Source of the DNA: a virus
IMG/VR virus record: IMGVR_UViG_3300046010_007558
Span: 1-46,665 of that record
Reading direction: 5' to 3' (one strand)
DNA length: 46,665 nt
Part shown: positions 1 to 8,485 of the stretch, piece by piece
Numbering within the stretch: the first letter of the stretch is position 1
Layout: every line of letters begins with the position of its first letter
Notes under the pieces: generated by a model
What the model was told of the DNA's origin: nothing
Seen by the model: the letters and a program-made list of their open reading frames with translations, nothing else
Database searches by the model: none
Program-made: the position numbers and the translations under genes

Positions 1-1
1 A

Positions 2-700
2 ATAACTCCAGTAATATCTCACCAAGCAACGCCTTCAAATTTAAATGGAGCAGATTTATTCATAAAATCTGGAAGCTATAGAGATGCTGTAAATTCAGCA
101 GGAACAACTTTAGCAGGGGGAGTTCCAAATAGAGTAAATAATTTTACAAATACAGAAATATCTCAAACAGGTAGTGGTGATAATGAAATGGGTCAACATA
201 AAGTTAATTTTATGTACATTTCAAAAAGAATTCTATTTAATAGACCTTCTTGGATGTTAGATTATCATGTTGACGCAGAATTTTTAAATAGCATAGGGTT
301 AACATATAGAGGATCTGGATTGAATAATCCAAATTCACAAGATTTAGCTGGTTATACAGGAATCTGGGTTGAAAAAGGATTTAATGAGTTTACAATTTAT
401 GTTGGCTTTGTGACAGTAGATCATATGAAAAATACAGGGGTTACACAAGATTTACTTCCTCACAGAAATAGAGACAGCCAAAGATTTGCATCTTTTCTTG
501 TTCCAGTAAGAGATATATTGTATTCTGAACCAACTGCCGTACCAACATGTGGCGCAGGATTTTTAGGAAATGTTAAAGTAGGAAAATGCACATACCCAAC
601 AATTAAATGGAGAATGGTTGGTATATCTCAAAATAGTGCATCATATCACTATGCCAATTTAAATTCATCCAATCCATTAATTTCACTTAACGGAGCATGA
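2..700 (+). CDS. C-terminal part of an unrecognised, probably structural, phage protein (5' truncated by window edge)
   Basis: The frame is open from the first bases of the window to the TGA at 698-700, so the gene starts upstream. The first in-frame ATG is at 188, but nothing marks it as a true start. The visible 232 residues are rich in Asn, Ser, Gly and aromatic residues, without membrane segments or recognised catalytic motifs, which suits a beta-rich virion protein. It is followed after 3 bases by the giant Cys-rich gene, so the two are probably cotranscribed. The only cysteines lie near the C-terminus (around the PTCGAG and GKCTYP stretches). I do not recognise the family; a tail or baseplate protein is an inference from context only. 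Confidence 0.6.
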   Translation: MTPVISHQATPSNLNGADLFIKSGSYRDAVNSAGTTLAGGVPNRVNNFTNTEISQTGSGDNEMGQHKVNFMYISKRILFNRPSWMLDYHVDAEFLNSIGLTYRGSGLNNPNSQDLAGYTGIWVEKGFNEFTIYVGFVTVDHMKNTGVTQDLLPHRNRDSQRFASFLVPVRDILYSEPTAVPTCGAGFLGNVKVGKCTYPTIKWRMVGISQNSASYHYANLNSSNPLISLNGA

Positions 701-703
701 TAA

Positions 704-3700
704 GTGACTGAAACACCATCCTTTGAATGCGGTAAATTTTATCCCGGTCAAGGACCCGGAAACCGTAGAGATAGAGAGCCTCCAGTCACTCCTAAAAGGC
801 ATCCTAGGAGAAGAAGACGGGATGGTGAACCTTGGGGACCTAAGGGACCTATTAGAGATAGACCACCAACTAGATTAATTCTAAGAGTTTGCTGGGTATG
901 TAAAGAGCGTCCTGCAACTGATCCAGAAGGATTTAGTTGTGCAAGGGATGGCACTCCAGTATCAAATGGTCCATGTCGATGTAGATTAATTACAGATAGA
1001 TTTTGTGAAAGAAAAGAAACTTGGGTTCCAGATTTGCCCGGGGCAACTAACTGCCCTGTAAATGAGTTTCAATCGGAACCTGCTTGTGCTTCAGTTTGTA
1101 GAGACGGGGTACAGATTGTTTGTCCAGAACAACCTTGCTTATATTATTTATGTTGTATAAAAGAGGAAAATGAGCAACGGGTTCCTTGCCCACAATATGG
1201 ACCGGGATGTACTTGCCCATTACTTCAATCAGCAAATTGTCAAATATATAATGGTGGCACCGTTGCTATTAATGAACAATGCCCCCCTATAACCTTCGGT
1301 GGATTATGCCCTAATGGAGACAGATTACTAGGTTATTCTTTGAATAGTACTGAAGCCTGTAATGCTCCATGGTGTGCTGATGTCATAGGTCCTCCAATAT
1401 GCCCCGGAGAAACAACTGGGCCTGCGACTCCCGTTCCAATAGGACCCGGACCATCAACTCCCGGCCCCGCAGGACCCGGACCTTCTACTAGAGGCCCTAC
1501 TGATCAAATTTGTCCACCAAGAACTTGTTATCATTGTGTAAATACTGGCAACCCAACAACTGGATGGTTTCCTTGTACACCCCCTAATAATCCATTATGT
1601 AGATGTAGGATAAGGCAAGATAGAGAATGTCGCGTACATTCAATCCAACAAGGTACATTTGATCGTGATTTAGGTAGGTGTGTTTACCCGCCAACTACTG
1701 GACCCGGACCCGGATTCTATGGATGTGAACCTAATGCTTTAGCAACATGCCAAGCATTATGTAGAGATGAAATAGAAGAAGATTGTGGAGATAGGGAACG
1801 AGTTGGTCCTTTAACTCCCGGTCCCGGACCAAGCACACCCGGAGGTCCAACAGGACCCGGACCAGCAACTCCCGGACCCGGGCCAAGTGAAACTGGGGGT
1901 ACTACCACTATAACAAAAACCTGTAGATTTTGTATTCAAACTCCATCCACAGGAACTATTCCCTGCCCTCAATTCGGAGCAGGTTGTAGGTGTGCAATTA
2001 TCTACAATAGAGAATGTAAATTAACGCAGGTAAACAGAAGACCTGATGGAACTTTTCCTGAATGTGCTTCTGTTTTACCAGCAGGTTTAGTTGTAAATTC
2101 TGCACCTTATAGTAATTGCGCTGCCAATGATGGTTCACCATGTGAAAGAAAGTTAGGTGAACCAGTATGTCCTGAAGAACCTAGACCTTTGGGCGAAACT
2201 GGAGGAACTCCAATTCCTCAAGTAAAAACTTATTATGTATGTATAAGAGAAAACGCATCCACAGGAGGGACTATTTTAATTGGGGGCTGCGTAGAGCGCC
2301 GAGCAACTTCAAAACCACCCGGGGCATTTGAAAATTTACAAGCTTGTGAAGCCGTTTGTTCAAGACCTAGAACAACACCAATAGATGGACCCTCAACTAC
2401 TGGAGGACCAGTTCCTTTAGTGCAAAGATATTCTTGTAATACAATCAATGGTAAATGTAGACAATTAACAGTACCACAAAACCAAACTGCTGGGACATAC
2501 GGAAGTTTGGCACAATGTGAATCAGATTGTAGAGCTAGACAAGAAGGTGATACTTTATCCACGGCTGGAGATAGACCTGACCCAATATCAACTTTCTTTA
2601 AATGTAATAAGAGTACTGGAACTTGTGCTGGTATGACTACTACTTTAAGTTTCGCGCAAGCTCAAGGATATTTTACAACTTTAACTGAGTGTCGATTGCG
2701 TTGCCAATCTAATACTGCTGAAGTAGATAGATTATCTAGACAGGTTTTAGGAGGTCTTTCTCAAAGAGAATCAGGGGGTGGAATAATTTCAGACCCTACT
2801 CAAGTTAGAAATTATTTTAAATGTGTAAACAATGCTTGTATATCCACTATTGCAACTCCTACACAAGCTCAAGGACCAGAATATCATTTAACTTTCCAAT
2901 CATGTAGAAATTATTGTAATAATGATGGACCTGTAAATTCAACTTCTGTTGGAGCGGGTATTCAAACAGAGCCTGTAATTTTAGATGATGGTGGGGCAGA
3001 TGATAATGGACCTATTTTTAATGAAAGATTACCAGACGCGGATACTGTCGGTGAAGTTATTTTTACAGGAAATAATAATCCTTCAAATCAAAACCCTGCT
3101 GATATAAATGTTGGAACTAGACCATTCTATGAATTACCAGAAAATGCTGGCGCTGGAGTAGTTAATCTAGACCCCGCAGTTGCAGTTTATGTACCCCCAA
3201 CTACAGACTACAACGAAGCAGTTGTTTATAATTTTAAACTAACTAATTTATTTTCTAACACAATTCACGAATCTATTGCTTATTATTTAGATAAAAATAA
3301 TACATCTGAAGATTGGAGATCTTATTACTCTTCGGATTTAACAATTTATAATATAGAAAAAAGCTTAAAACCAAGTGTAATAAGAATATTTGAAAACATT
3401 ACGGATCAGTTAGGTAATTTAATAGGTAAGGATTATTTCTTAGATGTGATTCGTAGGAAGTTAATTAATGGAACCATAGAAACTTTTGATATTTCTTATT
3501 ATAGAAAGTTAGCTGAGAATCGAACTGCAAAAACAATTGTACCTGAAAAAACTCAAGATCAAGTAGCAAATACTTTAAAAGCTTTTGCATATTTAGAAAA
3601 TAATTTAATTCCTCTAGATGAAACTAAATCAACAGGAAGAACTGCTAAAATAACTCCACTGATAAAAGTTCTAGCAAGTGATTTAGAAAAATCATTAACA

Positions 3701-4981
3701 GTAGAGGTTGATGGTCAACCTAGAAAATATTATATTAATGATGATGATATTGTAATTGGTAGAGCAAATTTAAAAATTTCCGATGGAGATTATATTGAAG
3801 TTGGTCTTGGCGTAAATCAAAGAAGAATTTATTTAGATACAGAAAAGGATCATGCTTATTTAATTCGTGATATAGATAAGATGATTGCTTTAGAATTATT
3901 GAATGGTGATTCTTCTATAATTTTAACAGTATCCTCACCTTACACATCTAACTTAGAATATAATTATTCTTTAAGTGGTGAAAGGGAAAATGTTTATTTC
4001 TTAAAATTAAAAACAGAGACTGTAGAAACAATTAGAACGACTGAATATATTGATACTACAAAAGCCAGATATGATCTTTGCTCCATAAGTACTGAACAAG
4101 ATTTAAGTGCTATTAATGAATATGTAAAATTTAAAGCAAATCATTACATGTTCCCAGTACACCCTGATGATGTTTTTATTGATTATGTAGTGTCATCTGG
4201 TCACATTTATTTACAGCAACAAGATATCCGATTTGACGGACATGCAAGAAAAACAAATAAAAATGTTCCATTACTAGTACGGCAATTACCTTGGTATATT
4301 TTATTATTCCCAACTAATAAGGAAGAGAATAATCCATTTGATATACAATCAGAACTTATTCAATTCCAAACTAACGGAACTAATATTAGAGAATTAATTT
4401 ACGAACTAAGTATTGACAAGAGCGAATATGATGCCAATATTACGACTACAAAATTTGTGGATCTAACGACTACTTACCCTGATCCTAATGTCATAGGTGA
4501 ATATGAGCTAGATGCAAGAAAAGTTATTTTTGATCCAAGTAGCACTTTCTTTAGGTCAGGTTATAAAGATGAAAATAAATCTACAGTTAGACCAAAAACA
4601 CCACTAAGAAAAATTAAAGAAATTATAAGTGAATTAAATTCTAATTATGTTTTAGATAGAGGTTTAACAACCTTCGATGTTTTCTCTAGACTACCTTTTA
4701 CAGACTTTAATAAATTTATATCATCTCCAGCTAATAAGACGATATTTGAAAGAATAAAATCTGGTGCTGTAGATAATATTCAAATATATGAAGTTACTAA
4801 ATACTCTGGGGATGCTTATTTAAATAAAACTGCTTTATTAAAAAGAAGAGCAGCAGCAACTGAAGATTCTTACCCACAGCTTAGATCAATGAATAGTGGT
4901 CAATACATAGAACCGCCAACACAAACTGAGCCTGCTAAGATATTAACTTCAGCAATTAAACAAATAAAACCATTACAATAA
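704..4981 (+). CDS. Giant modular Cys-rich protein with collagen-like linkers; putative virion surface or tail protein
   Basis: 1,425 residues from a GTG start 3 bases after the upstream stop. The N-terminal half is modular. Four type-A cysteine modules (about residues 63-105, 150-180, 275-312, 406-440) share a C-x2-C pair, a Pro-Cys pair, a C-x-C pair and a final Cys. They are joined by Gly-Pro-rich collagen-like stretches near residues 240-268 and 367-398. Four shorter type-B modules (about 510-555, 576-613, 631-670, 703-742) have the pattern Tyr/Phe-x-Cys, Cys, then Leu-x3-Cys-x3-Cys. Residues about 800-1425 form a Cys-poor, Asn/Ile/Tyr-rich region without recognised motifs. Paired cysteines and GPGP linkers suggest a disulfide-stabilised exposed fibre or decoration. 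The neighbouring PAAR-like gene suggests tail or baseplate, but the function is not established. Confidence 0.72.
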   Translation: MTETPSFECGKFYPGQGPGNRRDREPPVTPKRHPRRRRRDGEPWGPKGPIRDRPPTRLILRVCWVCKERPATDPEGFSCARDGTPVSNGPCRCRLITDRFCERKETWVPDLPGATNCPVNEFQSEPACASVCRDGVQIVCPEQPCLYYLCCIKEENEQRVPCPQYGPGCTCPLLQSANCQIYNGGTVAINEQCPPITFGGLCPNGDRLLGYSLNSTEACNAPWCADVIGPPICPGETTGPATPVPIGPGPSTPGPAGPGPSTRGPTDQICPPRTCYHCVNTGNPTTGWFPCTPPNNPLCRCRIRQDRECRVHSIQQGTFDRDLGRCVYPPTTGPGPGFYGCEPNALATCQALCRDEIEEDCGDRERVGPLTPGPGPSTPGGPTGPGPATPGPGPSETGGTTTITKTCRFCIQTPSTGTIPCPQFGAGCRCAIIYNRECKLTQVNRRPDGTFPECASVLPAGLVVNSAPYSNCAANDGSPCERKLGEPVCPEEPRPLGETGGTPIPQVKTYYVCIRENASTGGTILIGGCVERRATSKPPGAFENLQACEAVCSRPRTTPIDGPSTTGGPVPLVQRYSCNTINGKCRQLTVPQNQTAGTYGSLAQCESDCRARQEGDTLSTAGDRPDPISTFFKCNKSTGTCAGMTTTLSFAQAQGYFTTLTECRLRCQSNTAEVDRLSRQVLGGLSQRESGGGIISDPTQVRNYFKCVNNACISTIATPTQAQGPEYHLTFQSCRNYCNNDGPVNSTSVGAGIQTEPVILDDGGADDNGPIFNERLPDADTVGEVIFTGNNNPSNQNPADINVGTRPFYELPENAGAGVVNLDPAVAVYVPPTTDYNEAVVYNFKLTNLFSNTIHESIAYYLDKNNTSEDWRSYYSSDLTIYNIEKSLKPSVIRIFENITDQLGNLIGKDYFLDVIRRKLINGTIETFDISYYRKLAENRTAKTIVPEKTQDQVANTLKAFAYLENNLIPLDETKSTGRTAKITPLIKVLASDLEKSLTVEVDGQPRKYYINDDDIVIGRANLKISDGDYIEVGLGVNQRRIYLDTEKDHAYLIRDIDKMIALELLNGDSSIILTVSSPYTSNLEYNYSLSGERENVYFLKLKTETVETIRTTEYIDTTKARYDLCSISTEQDLSAINEYVKFKANHYMFPVHPDDVFIDYVVSSGHIYLQQQDIRFDGHARKTNKNVPLLVRQLPWYILLFPTNKEENNPFDIQSELIQFQTNGTNIRELIYELSIDKSEYDANITTTKFVDLTTTYPDPNVIGEYELDARKVIFDPSSTFFRSGYKDENKSTVRPKTPLRKIKEIISELNSNYVLDRGLTTFDVFSRLPFTDFNKFISSPANKTIFERIKSGAVDNIQIYEVTKYSGDAYLNKTALLKRRAAATEDSYPQLRSMNSGQYIEPPTQTEPAKILTSAIKQIKPLQ
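1425..1500 (+). repeat. Collagen-like GPGP-coding repeat, first block
   Basis: Short imperfect repeats encode Gly-Pro-Gly-Pro-Ser/Ala-Thr units between type-A Cys modules. The codons repeatedly create CCCGG, the same pattern as in the rest of the window. Confidence 0.7.
1803..1895 (+). repeat. Collagen-like GPGP-coding repeat, second block
   Basis: A second and longer Gly-Pro-rich linker (GPGPSTPGGPTGPGP-type units) lies between the third and fourth type-A Cys modules. The two blocks share near-identical sub-units, so recombination or slippage between them could change module number. Confidence 0.7.
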
Positions 4982-4982
4982 T

Positions 4983-5285
4983 ATGCCTTTTTCTTTAATA
5001 GTCCAAACTGATCGAACTACCTGTGGGGCTGAACAACTGGTACAAAATCAAAATAATGTTTTTATAAGTGAAAAGTTAGTTGTAGTTGAAGGGGATGAAA
5101 CTAAACCTCACCCGACTGCTACTTATCCTGCAATAATTAAAAATCCAAATAATATTAGTAAAGTATTTATTAATAATATTCCTATAGTAGTTGAAGAGGA
5201 TGGATTACCCGAGCATGGGTCTTCACCTCATTCTGAATCAGATAGTTTATATACCAATAACGGGTTAAATGTAAAAGCATACTAA
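4983..5285 (+). CDS. Small PAAR-like protein, candidate tail-spike tip
   Basis: 100 residues, starting 1 base after the preceding stop. Two internal halves look alike: an Asn-Val-Phe-Ile-Ser segment followed by VVVEGDE, and a Lys-Val-Phe-Ile-Asn segment followed by IVVEEDG. PAAR proteins contain the same pseudo-repeat (VFVNGxPVxxxGD), fold into a small cone and cap the spike of contractile tails (T4 gp5.4), with His/Cys residues binding a metal. Here Cys14 and histidines near residues 43, 77 and 82 could serve. The usual PAAR glycine-proline pattern is imperfect, so this is a family-level guess supported by the structural-gene context. It could instead be an unrelated small virion protein. 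Confidence 0.5.
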   Translation: MPFSLIVQTDRTTCGAEQLVQNQNNVFISEKLVVVEGDETKPHPTATYPAIIKNPNNISKVFINNIPIVVEEDGLPEHGSSPHSESDSLYTNNGLNVKAY

Positions 5286-5362
5286 AAAAATAAAAAATTA
5301 TATTATTTTAAAGAAGGATGCTACATAAGTTTAGAGCTTACATTTTTTAATGGAGATAAGCC

Positions 5363-5941
5363 ATGCAACATATTAATTTAAATGATGATTTTCGTAATAA
5401 GCTCCTTGAGTCAGCCGCTTGGGGAAAAATTGGCCTAAATGTAAATGAGGGCAAGGCTGAAAAGGGCCAACAAAGCCTCAAAGAAGCTGTTGATGCTCAA
5501 GGTTACGAGCAAATCCAAGATTCAGAAGAGCAAGAAGTTGTTGAAGAAGGGGAAACTCATGTTTGCCCACTTTGCACTTCCCTCCTACCTGAAGCCATAG
5601 ATGAAGAAAGAGTTCTAGAGCATTTACATATAATAGCTAATGTTTTAGATCGTCTTAGCAGCATCAATGAAAGTGAAGAAGATTTAGAATCAATCATAGC
5701 TGAATGTGTAAACGAAGTTCTTTTGGAATCAGAAGAGATGCTAGATGAGGATTCCGAAGAAGATTCAGACGATGAGATTTCGGATGATGAGTATGATGAA
5801 GAAGAGTCTGATGATGTAGTTGAAGAAGGCGATATGGGTGGATATGGATCCTCTACCCCAGCCGGAAAAAAAGCTAAGATGTCTAAGAAGCCTGCAAAAG
5901 GCAAAATGAAAATGCCTATGAAGGGCAAGAAGTCTTGCTGA
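5363..5941 (+). CDS. Acidic prohead core-like protein with Lys-rich tail
   Basis: 192 residues with a GGAG ribosome site 7 bases before the ATG. The middle (about residues 105-155) is extremely acidic (runs of Asp/Glu/Ser). The last 30 residues are strongly basic, rich in Lys, Gly, Pro and Met, and end in Cys. A CPLC pair near residue 68 followed by an HLH sequence near residue 87 could bind zinc. T4 places small prohead core proteins (gp67, gp68) directly before the prohead protease, and gp67 is also strongly charged. Position and composition therefore suggest a core or scaffold component, but I see no firm sequence match. Confidence 0.6.
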   Translation: MQHINLNDDFRNKLLESAAWGKIGLNVNEGKAEKGQQSLKEAVDAQGYEQIQDSEEQEVVEEGETHVCPLCTSLLPEAIDEERVLEHLHIIANVLDRLSSINESEEDLESIIAECVNEVLLESEEMLDEDSEEDSDDEISDDEYDEEESDDVVEEGDMGGYGSSTPAGKKAKMSKKPAKGKMKMPMKGKKSC

Positions 5942-5974
5942 TTTTTAAGCAGTCAAGTATAAAAAACTTGGCTG

Positions 5975-5982
5975 CTATATAA
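5975..5982 (+). promoter_or_regulatory. Candidate late-type promoter element (CTATATAA)
   Basis: The octamer lies in the gap between the core-like protein and the next gene, about 16 bases before its ATG. It has no clear -35 box. It belongs to a family of CTAT-A/T-rich elements found before many operons of this window. T4 late promoters (TATAAATA, no -35) are the closest known analogue. Confidence 0.4.
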
Positions 5983-5998
5983 ATTTTTAGATTATTCT

Positions 5999-6451
5999 AT
6001 GACTACTTTAAAACAATCTGGATTTAGCATAGGTTCTTTTGCGGAGCAGTTGATAATGAATGAAATGACTACTCCGCAAAAAGCTAAAAAGTTTGTAACT
6101 AAAACTCCTGAAGTTGAAAAGCAACTCGATATTTCTGAAACGGTAGTTCCAGAAGAGTTTATGTCCCAAGTATTAGGAAAAAAAATACAAACAAAAAAAC
6201 CAGATATTAAACCTAAACAAAGCATAGTAGAAAACAAACAACAAGTAAATTTAATAACTGAAGAAAAAGCAGATAAATTAATTACTTTATTAGAAGATGT
6301 TAAACAACTTCTTGAAATGACTACTGGTGGATGTTGTGGATGTTCAATGAGTGGACCTAAAGTAGCAGAGCCATCTGGAAGAAATAAAAAATCTTCAGAT
6401 GCTGTTTTAATTTTTGCTCAAAAATTAAAGAAATTTAAAGGTAAGAAATGA
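5999..6451 (+). CDS. Unrecognised head-region protein with Cys-rich patch
   Basis: 150 residues. The N-terminus contains the helix-like segment SFAEQLIMNE (E22), similar to the (hydrophobic)-x-Glu sites cut by T4-type prohead proteases. The centre is Lys/Gln-rich, a predicted helix follows at about residues 85-107, and then comes a compact GGCCGCS patch (about 109-115) and a basic tail. Its TGA overlaps the ATG of the next gene (ATGA), so the two are translationally coupled. It lies between core protein and protease genes, so a core or internal head protein is likely. No family recognised. Confidence 0.55.
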   Translation: MTTLKQSGFSIGSFAEQLIMNEMTTPQKAKKFVTKTPEVEKQLDISETVVPEEFMSQVLGKKIQTKKPDIKPKQSIVENKQQVNLITEEKADKLITLLEDVKQLLEMTTGGCCGCSMSGPKVAEPSGRNKKSSDAVLIFAQKLKKFKGKK

Positions 6452-6870
6452 ATTTAGTTGAAATTCTAGATGAAATAAAAATGATATTTGAAGCCCGTGG
6501 ATCAGAGGCGGGTAGATCTTATTATACATCTAGGGAAGGTACTAAAAAAGAAAAACACTTACCAACAAAAGCTAGAGTTACTACTTATGGGAGTATAAAA
6601 CAAGCTTTAGACCAAGCTAATTATGGAGACATTTTTAGTACTAAAGCTGCAAATAGATTATATGTAGTATCTAAGGGAAAATGGGGTGCTAAGAGTGGTC
6701 GAGGTAAAATCGCAAAAGGGTTTAGTCCCGGAAGTTCCACACCTGATTCTAGTTTTAATTCAATAAAAAAACATTCTGTACGAACAAAATTAAGATATGG
6801 TGAAGGAAATAAAAAATTAGCTTCTAAATATGGAAGTAGAAGTTTGAAAAAGAAATTCGGAGTAAAATAA
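6448..6870 (+). CDS. Small very basic protein, candidate internal (DNA-associated) head protein
   Basis: 140 residues, rich in Lys, Arg, Gly and Ser; starts at an ATGA overlap with the upstream gene. The first 17 residues form a short amphipathic stretch ending MIFEAR (E15|A16). T4 internal proteins and Alt begin with a capsid-targeting peptide ending FIAEA|, which the prohead protease cuts after Glu. The resemblance, the high charge and the place directly before the protease gene suggest a protein packaged inside the head with DNA. The body (about residues 45-75) has a GDIFSTKAANRLYVVSKGKW stretch that may form a small folded domain. Function is inferred, not shown. Confidence 0.55.
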   Translation: MNLVEILDEIKMIFEARGSEAGRSYYTSREGTKKEKHLPTKARVTTYGSIKQALDQANYGDIFSTKAANRLYVVSKGKWGAKSGRGKIAKGFSPGSSTPDSSFNSIKKHSVRTKLRYGEGNKKLASKYGSRSLKKKFGVK

Positions 6871-6871
6871 T

Positions 6872-8374
6872 ATGCTATTAACTGATGTATTTTTAATTGA
6901 GAGATTACAAATAATAAACGAAGGTTCTGAAGGGAAGACCATGCGCGTTCGTGGGGTATTCCAAAGGGCTGAAGAATCTAATAGCAATGGTAGAATTTAT
7001 CCCCAAAATGTTTTAAATAAACAACTAGATAAACTTCAACCTTTGATTGAAGGCAGAAGACTTTGTGGAGAATTAGACCACCCTACTAATGATACTGTTA
7101 AGTTATCTAATGCATCACACCTAATAACCAAGCTAGAAATGAAGGGTAATGAGGTTATTGGAGAAGCAGAAATTTTAAATACTCCTGCTGGTCTTACTGC
7201 TAGAGCCTTAATTAATGGTGGTGTAAAAATAGGTATATCATCGAGAGGAATGGGGACTTTATCAGAAAACTCAGAAGGTAAGAAGATAGTCAATGAAGAC
7301 TTTAATTTAATTACATTTGATTTGGTTGCTGACCCTTCAACACGAGGAGCCTATCCAGAATTAACTGAATCAAAGAAATCTAAGTTTATAAATGAATCTA
7401 AACAAAAGTTAGAAAAAGAATCTAATTTAGTAAAGATTCTTAAAGCAAGATTTGATGAAGCTTACTCACAATATAATGAAGCAAAACTGATTGGTAAACA
7501 AAAAAACTTAGATGTTGATCGTGATGGTCAAATTGAAGGTTCTGATTTAGCTATGCTAAGAAAGAGAAAAGGTAAAAAATCTATTAAAGGTAAGGGCAAG
7601 AAGCAAGCTAAAACAAATCTAAAAAAGATGCAAAAGTTAGCTTTTTTAAAAAAAAAATTAAGTGAAGAAAATGAGAATATTGATGAAGCTTTTGAAAGCT
7701 TAAAAGGTAGAGTCAAGCGTGCAGGGCAAGCATTTTTTGCAGACCCTCCTGCTGGAGCACCAGCAGCAGCACCAGCAGCCACAGCAGTAGCACCTAAAAA
7801 ACCCGGATTATTTGGTAAAATAGGGCAGAGTCTAGGAGGTATTTATGGTGCAGCTAAAAAAGGTTTTGACGCTGGATATGCAGGAAAACCTATATTTGAT
7901 ACTCCCCGTCCTACCCCAACACCTACCCCAGAAGCACCCCCAACACCTACCCCAGAAGCACCCCCAACACCTAAAGAAACTTTTGACAAGGGTGGAAATC
8001 AAAGAACTTTAGGGGGGGCGTTAGCAACGATTAGAGCCGCTAGAGGAGCCTCTTATAACAGGAAGTTAAAAAATCCAAAAATAAAAGGAGCCTCTAGAGA
8101 TGCTATGGATGCTAAGGCAACCCGAATAGCATCTGGATTAGCAGGAATGGGAAGAGGGTTGTCATCTAGACAGGCAGGATTAGAGGATCAAGGTACAAGA
8201 GATGAATTGGCTGTCATATTGAAGGCAGACCGCGCACGCATGAAAGCCGAAAAAGAAGCTGCAATGAAGGCAAAAATGGAAACTTCATCTAAGGCTTACA
8301 TAGGTATAGGAAAATTAATAGCAGAAAGTGGGGCCTTTAATAACTTAGTTAACCGTCTAAAAAGAAGACTTTAA
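6872..8374 (+). CDS. Prohead (capsid maturation) protease, T4 gp21-like, with long C-terminal extension
   Basis: 500 residues. The first ~175 match the prohead protease fold: FQRAEESNSNGRIYP near the start, GELDHP with probable catalytic His70, and GISSRGMG with probable nucleophile at Ser123/Ser124, followed by DLVADPSTRGAYPE. The family cleaves scaffold and capsid proteins during head maturation. T4 gp21 is only about 210 residues; here about 320 extra residues follow. The extension has an EF-hand/dockerin-like loop DVDRDGQIEGSD at 214-225, a Lys-rich stretch, a Pro-Thr-Glu-Ala repeat near 350 and a final LIAES site (E485) that may be self-cleaved. The extension may act as a fused scaffold segment. 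The gene precedes scaffold and capsid genes as in T4. Confidence 0.88.
   Translation: MLLTDVFLIERLQIINEGSEGKTMRVRGVFQRAEESNSNGRIYPQNVLNKQLDKLQPLIEGRRLCGELDHPTNDTVKLSNASHLITKLEMKGNEVIGEAEILNTPAGLTARALINGGVKIGISSRGMGTLSENSEGKKIVNEDFNLITFDLVADPSTRGAYPELTESKKSKFINESKQKLEKESNLVKILKARFDEAYSQYNEAKLIGKQKNLDVDRDGQIEGSDLAMLRKRKGKKSIKGKGKKQAKTNLKKMQKLAFLKKKLSEENENIDEAFESLKGRVKRAGQAFFADPPAGAPAAAPAATAVAPKKPGLFGKIGQSLGGIYGAAKKGFDAGYAGKPIFDTPRPTPTPTPEAPPTPTPEAPPTPKETFDKGGNQRTLGGALATIRAARGASYNRKLKNPKIKGASRDAMDAKATRIASGLAGMGRGLSSRQAGLEDQGTRDELAVILKADRARMKAEKEAAMKAKMETSSKAYIGIGKLIAESGAFNNLVNRLKRRL
7914..7972 (+). repeat. 24-bp tandem repeat encoding PTPTPEAP units
   Basis: Two full copies and part of a third of a 24-base unit lie inside the protease gene's C-terminal extension. 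They encode a flexible Pro/Thr/Glu/Ala linker. The near-identical DNA copies suggest recent slippage. Confidence 0.8.
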
Positions 8375-8460
8375 AATTTGAAAAGTATTTATTAAACCGG
8401 AGTTAATACTAACTAATACATTTTTTAAAAAAAATTAAAAAATTATAACATAGATAGTAT

Positions 8461-8468
8461 CTATTTAA
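8461..8468 (+). promoter_or_regulatory. Candidate late-type promoter element (CTATTTAA)
   Basis: Lies 17 bases before the scaffold ATG, in the 111-base gap after the protease gene. The gap is otherwise A/T-rich, with a small ATAGAT/ATCTAT inverted repeat just upstream. It resembles the other CTAT elements and would serve the scaffold-capsid transcript. An AGGAG ribosome site follows at 8473-8477. Confidence 0.35.
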
Positions 8469-8485
8469 AGCTAGGAGCATTTTCC

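Noticed and set aside
1425-1895. CRISPR-like or other spaced repeats in the first gene
   Set aside because: The repeats are in-frame Gly-Pro linkers of a protein, with irregular spacing and no constant direct repeat.
5557-5928. Minus-strand Ser-rich frame opposite the acidic core gene
   Set aside because: It mirrors the Asp/Glu-rich codons of the plus-strand gene and has no ribosome site or sensible composition.
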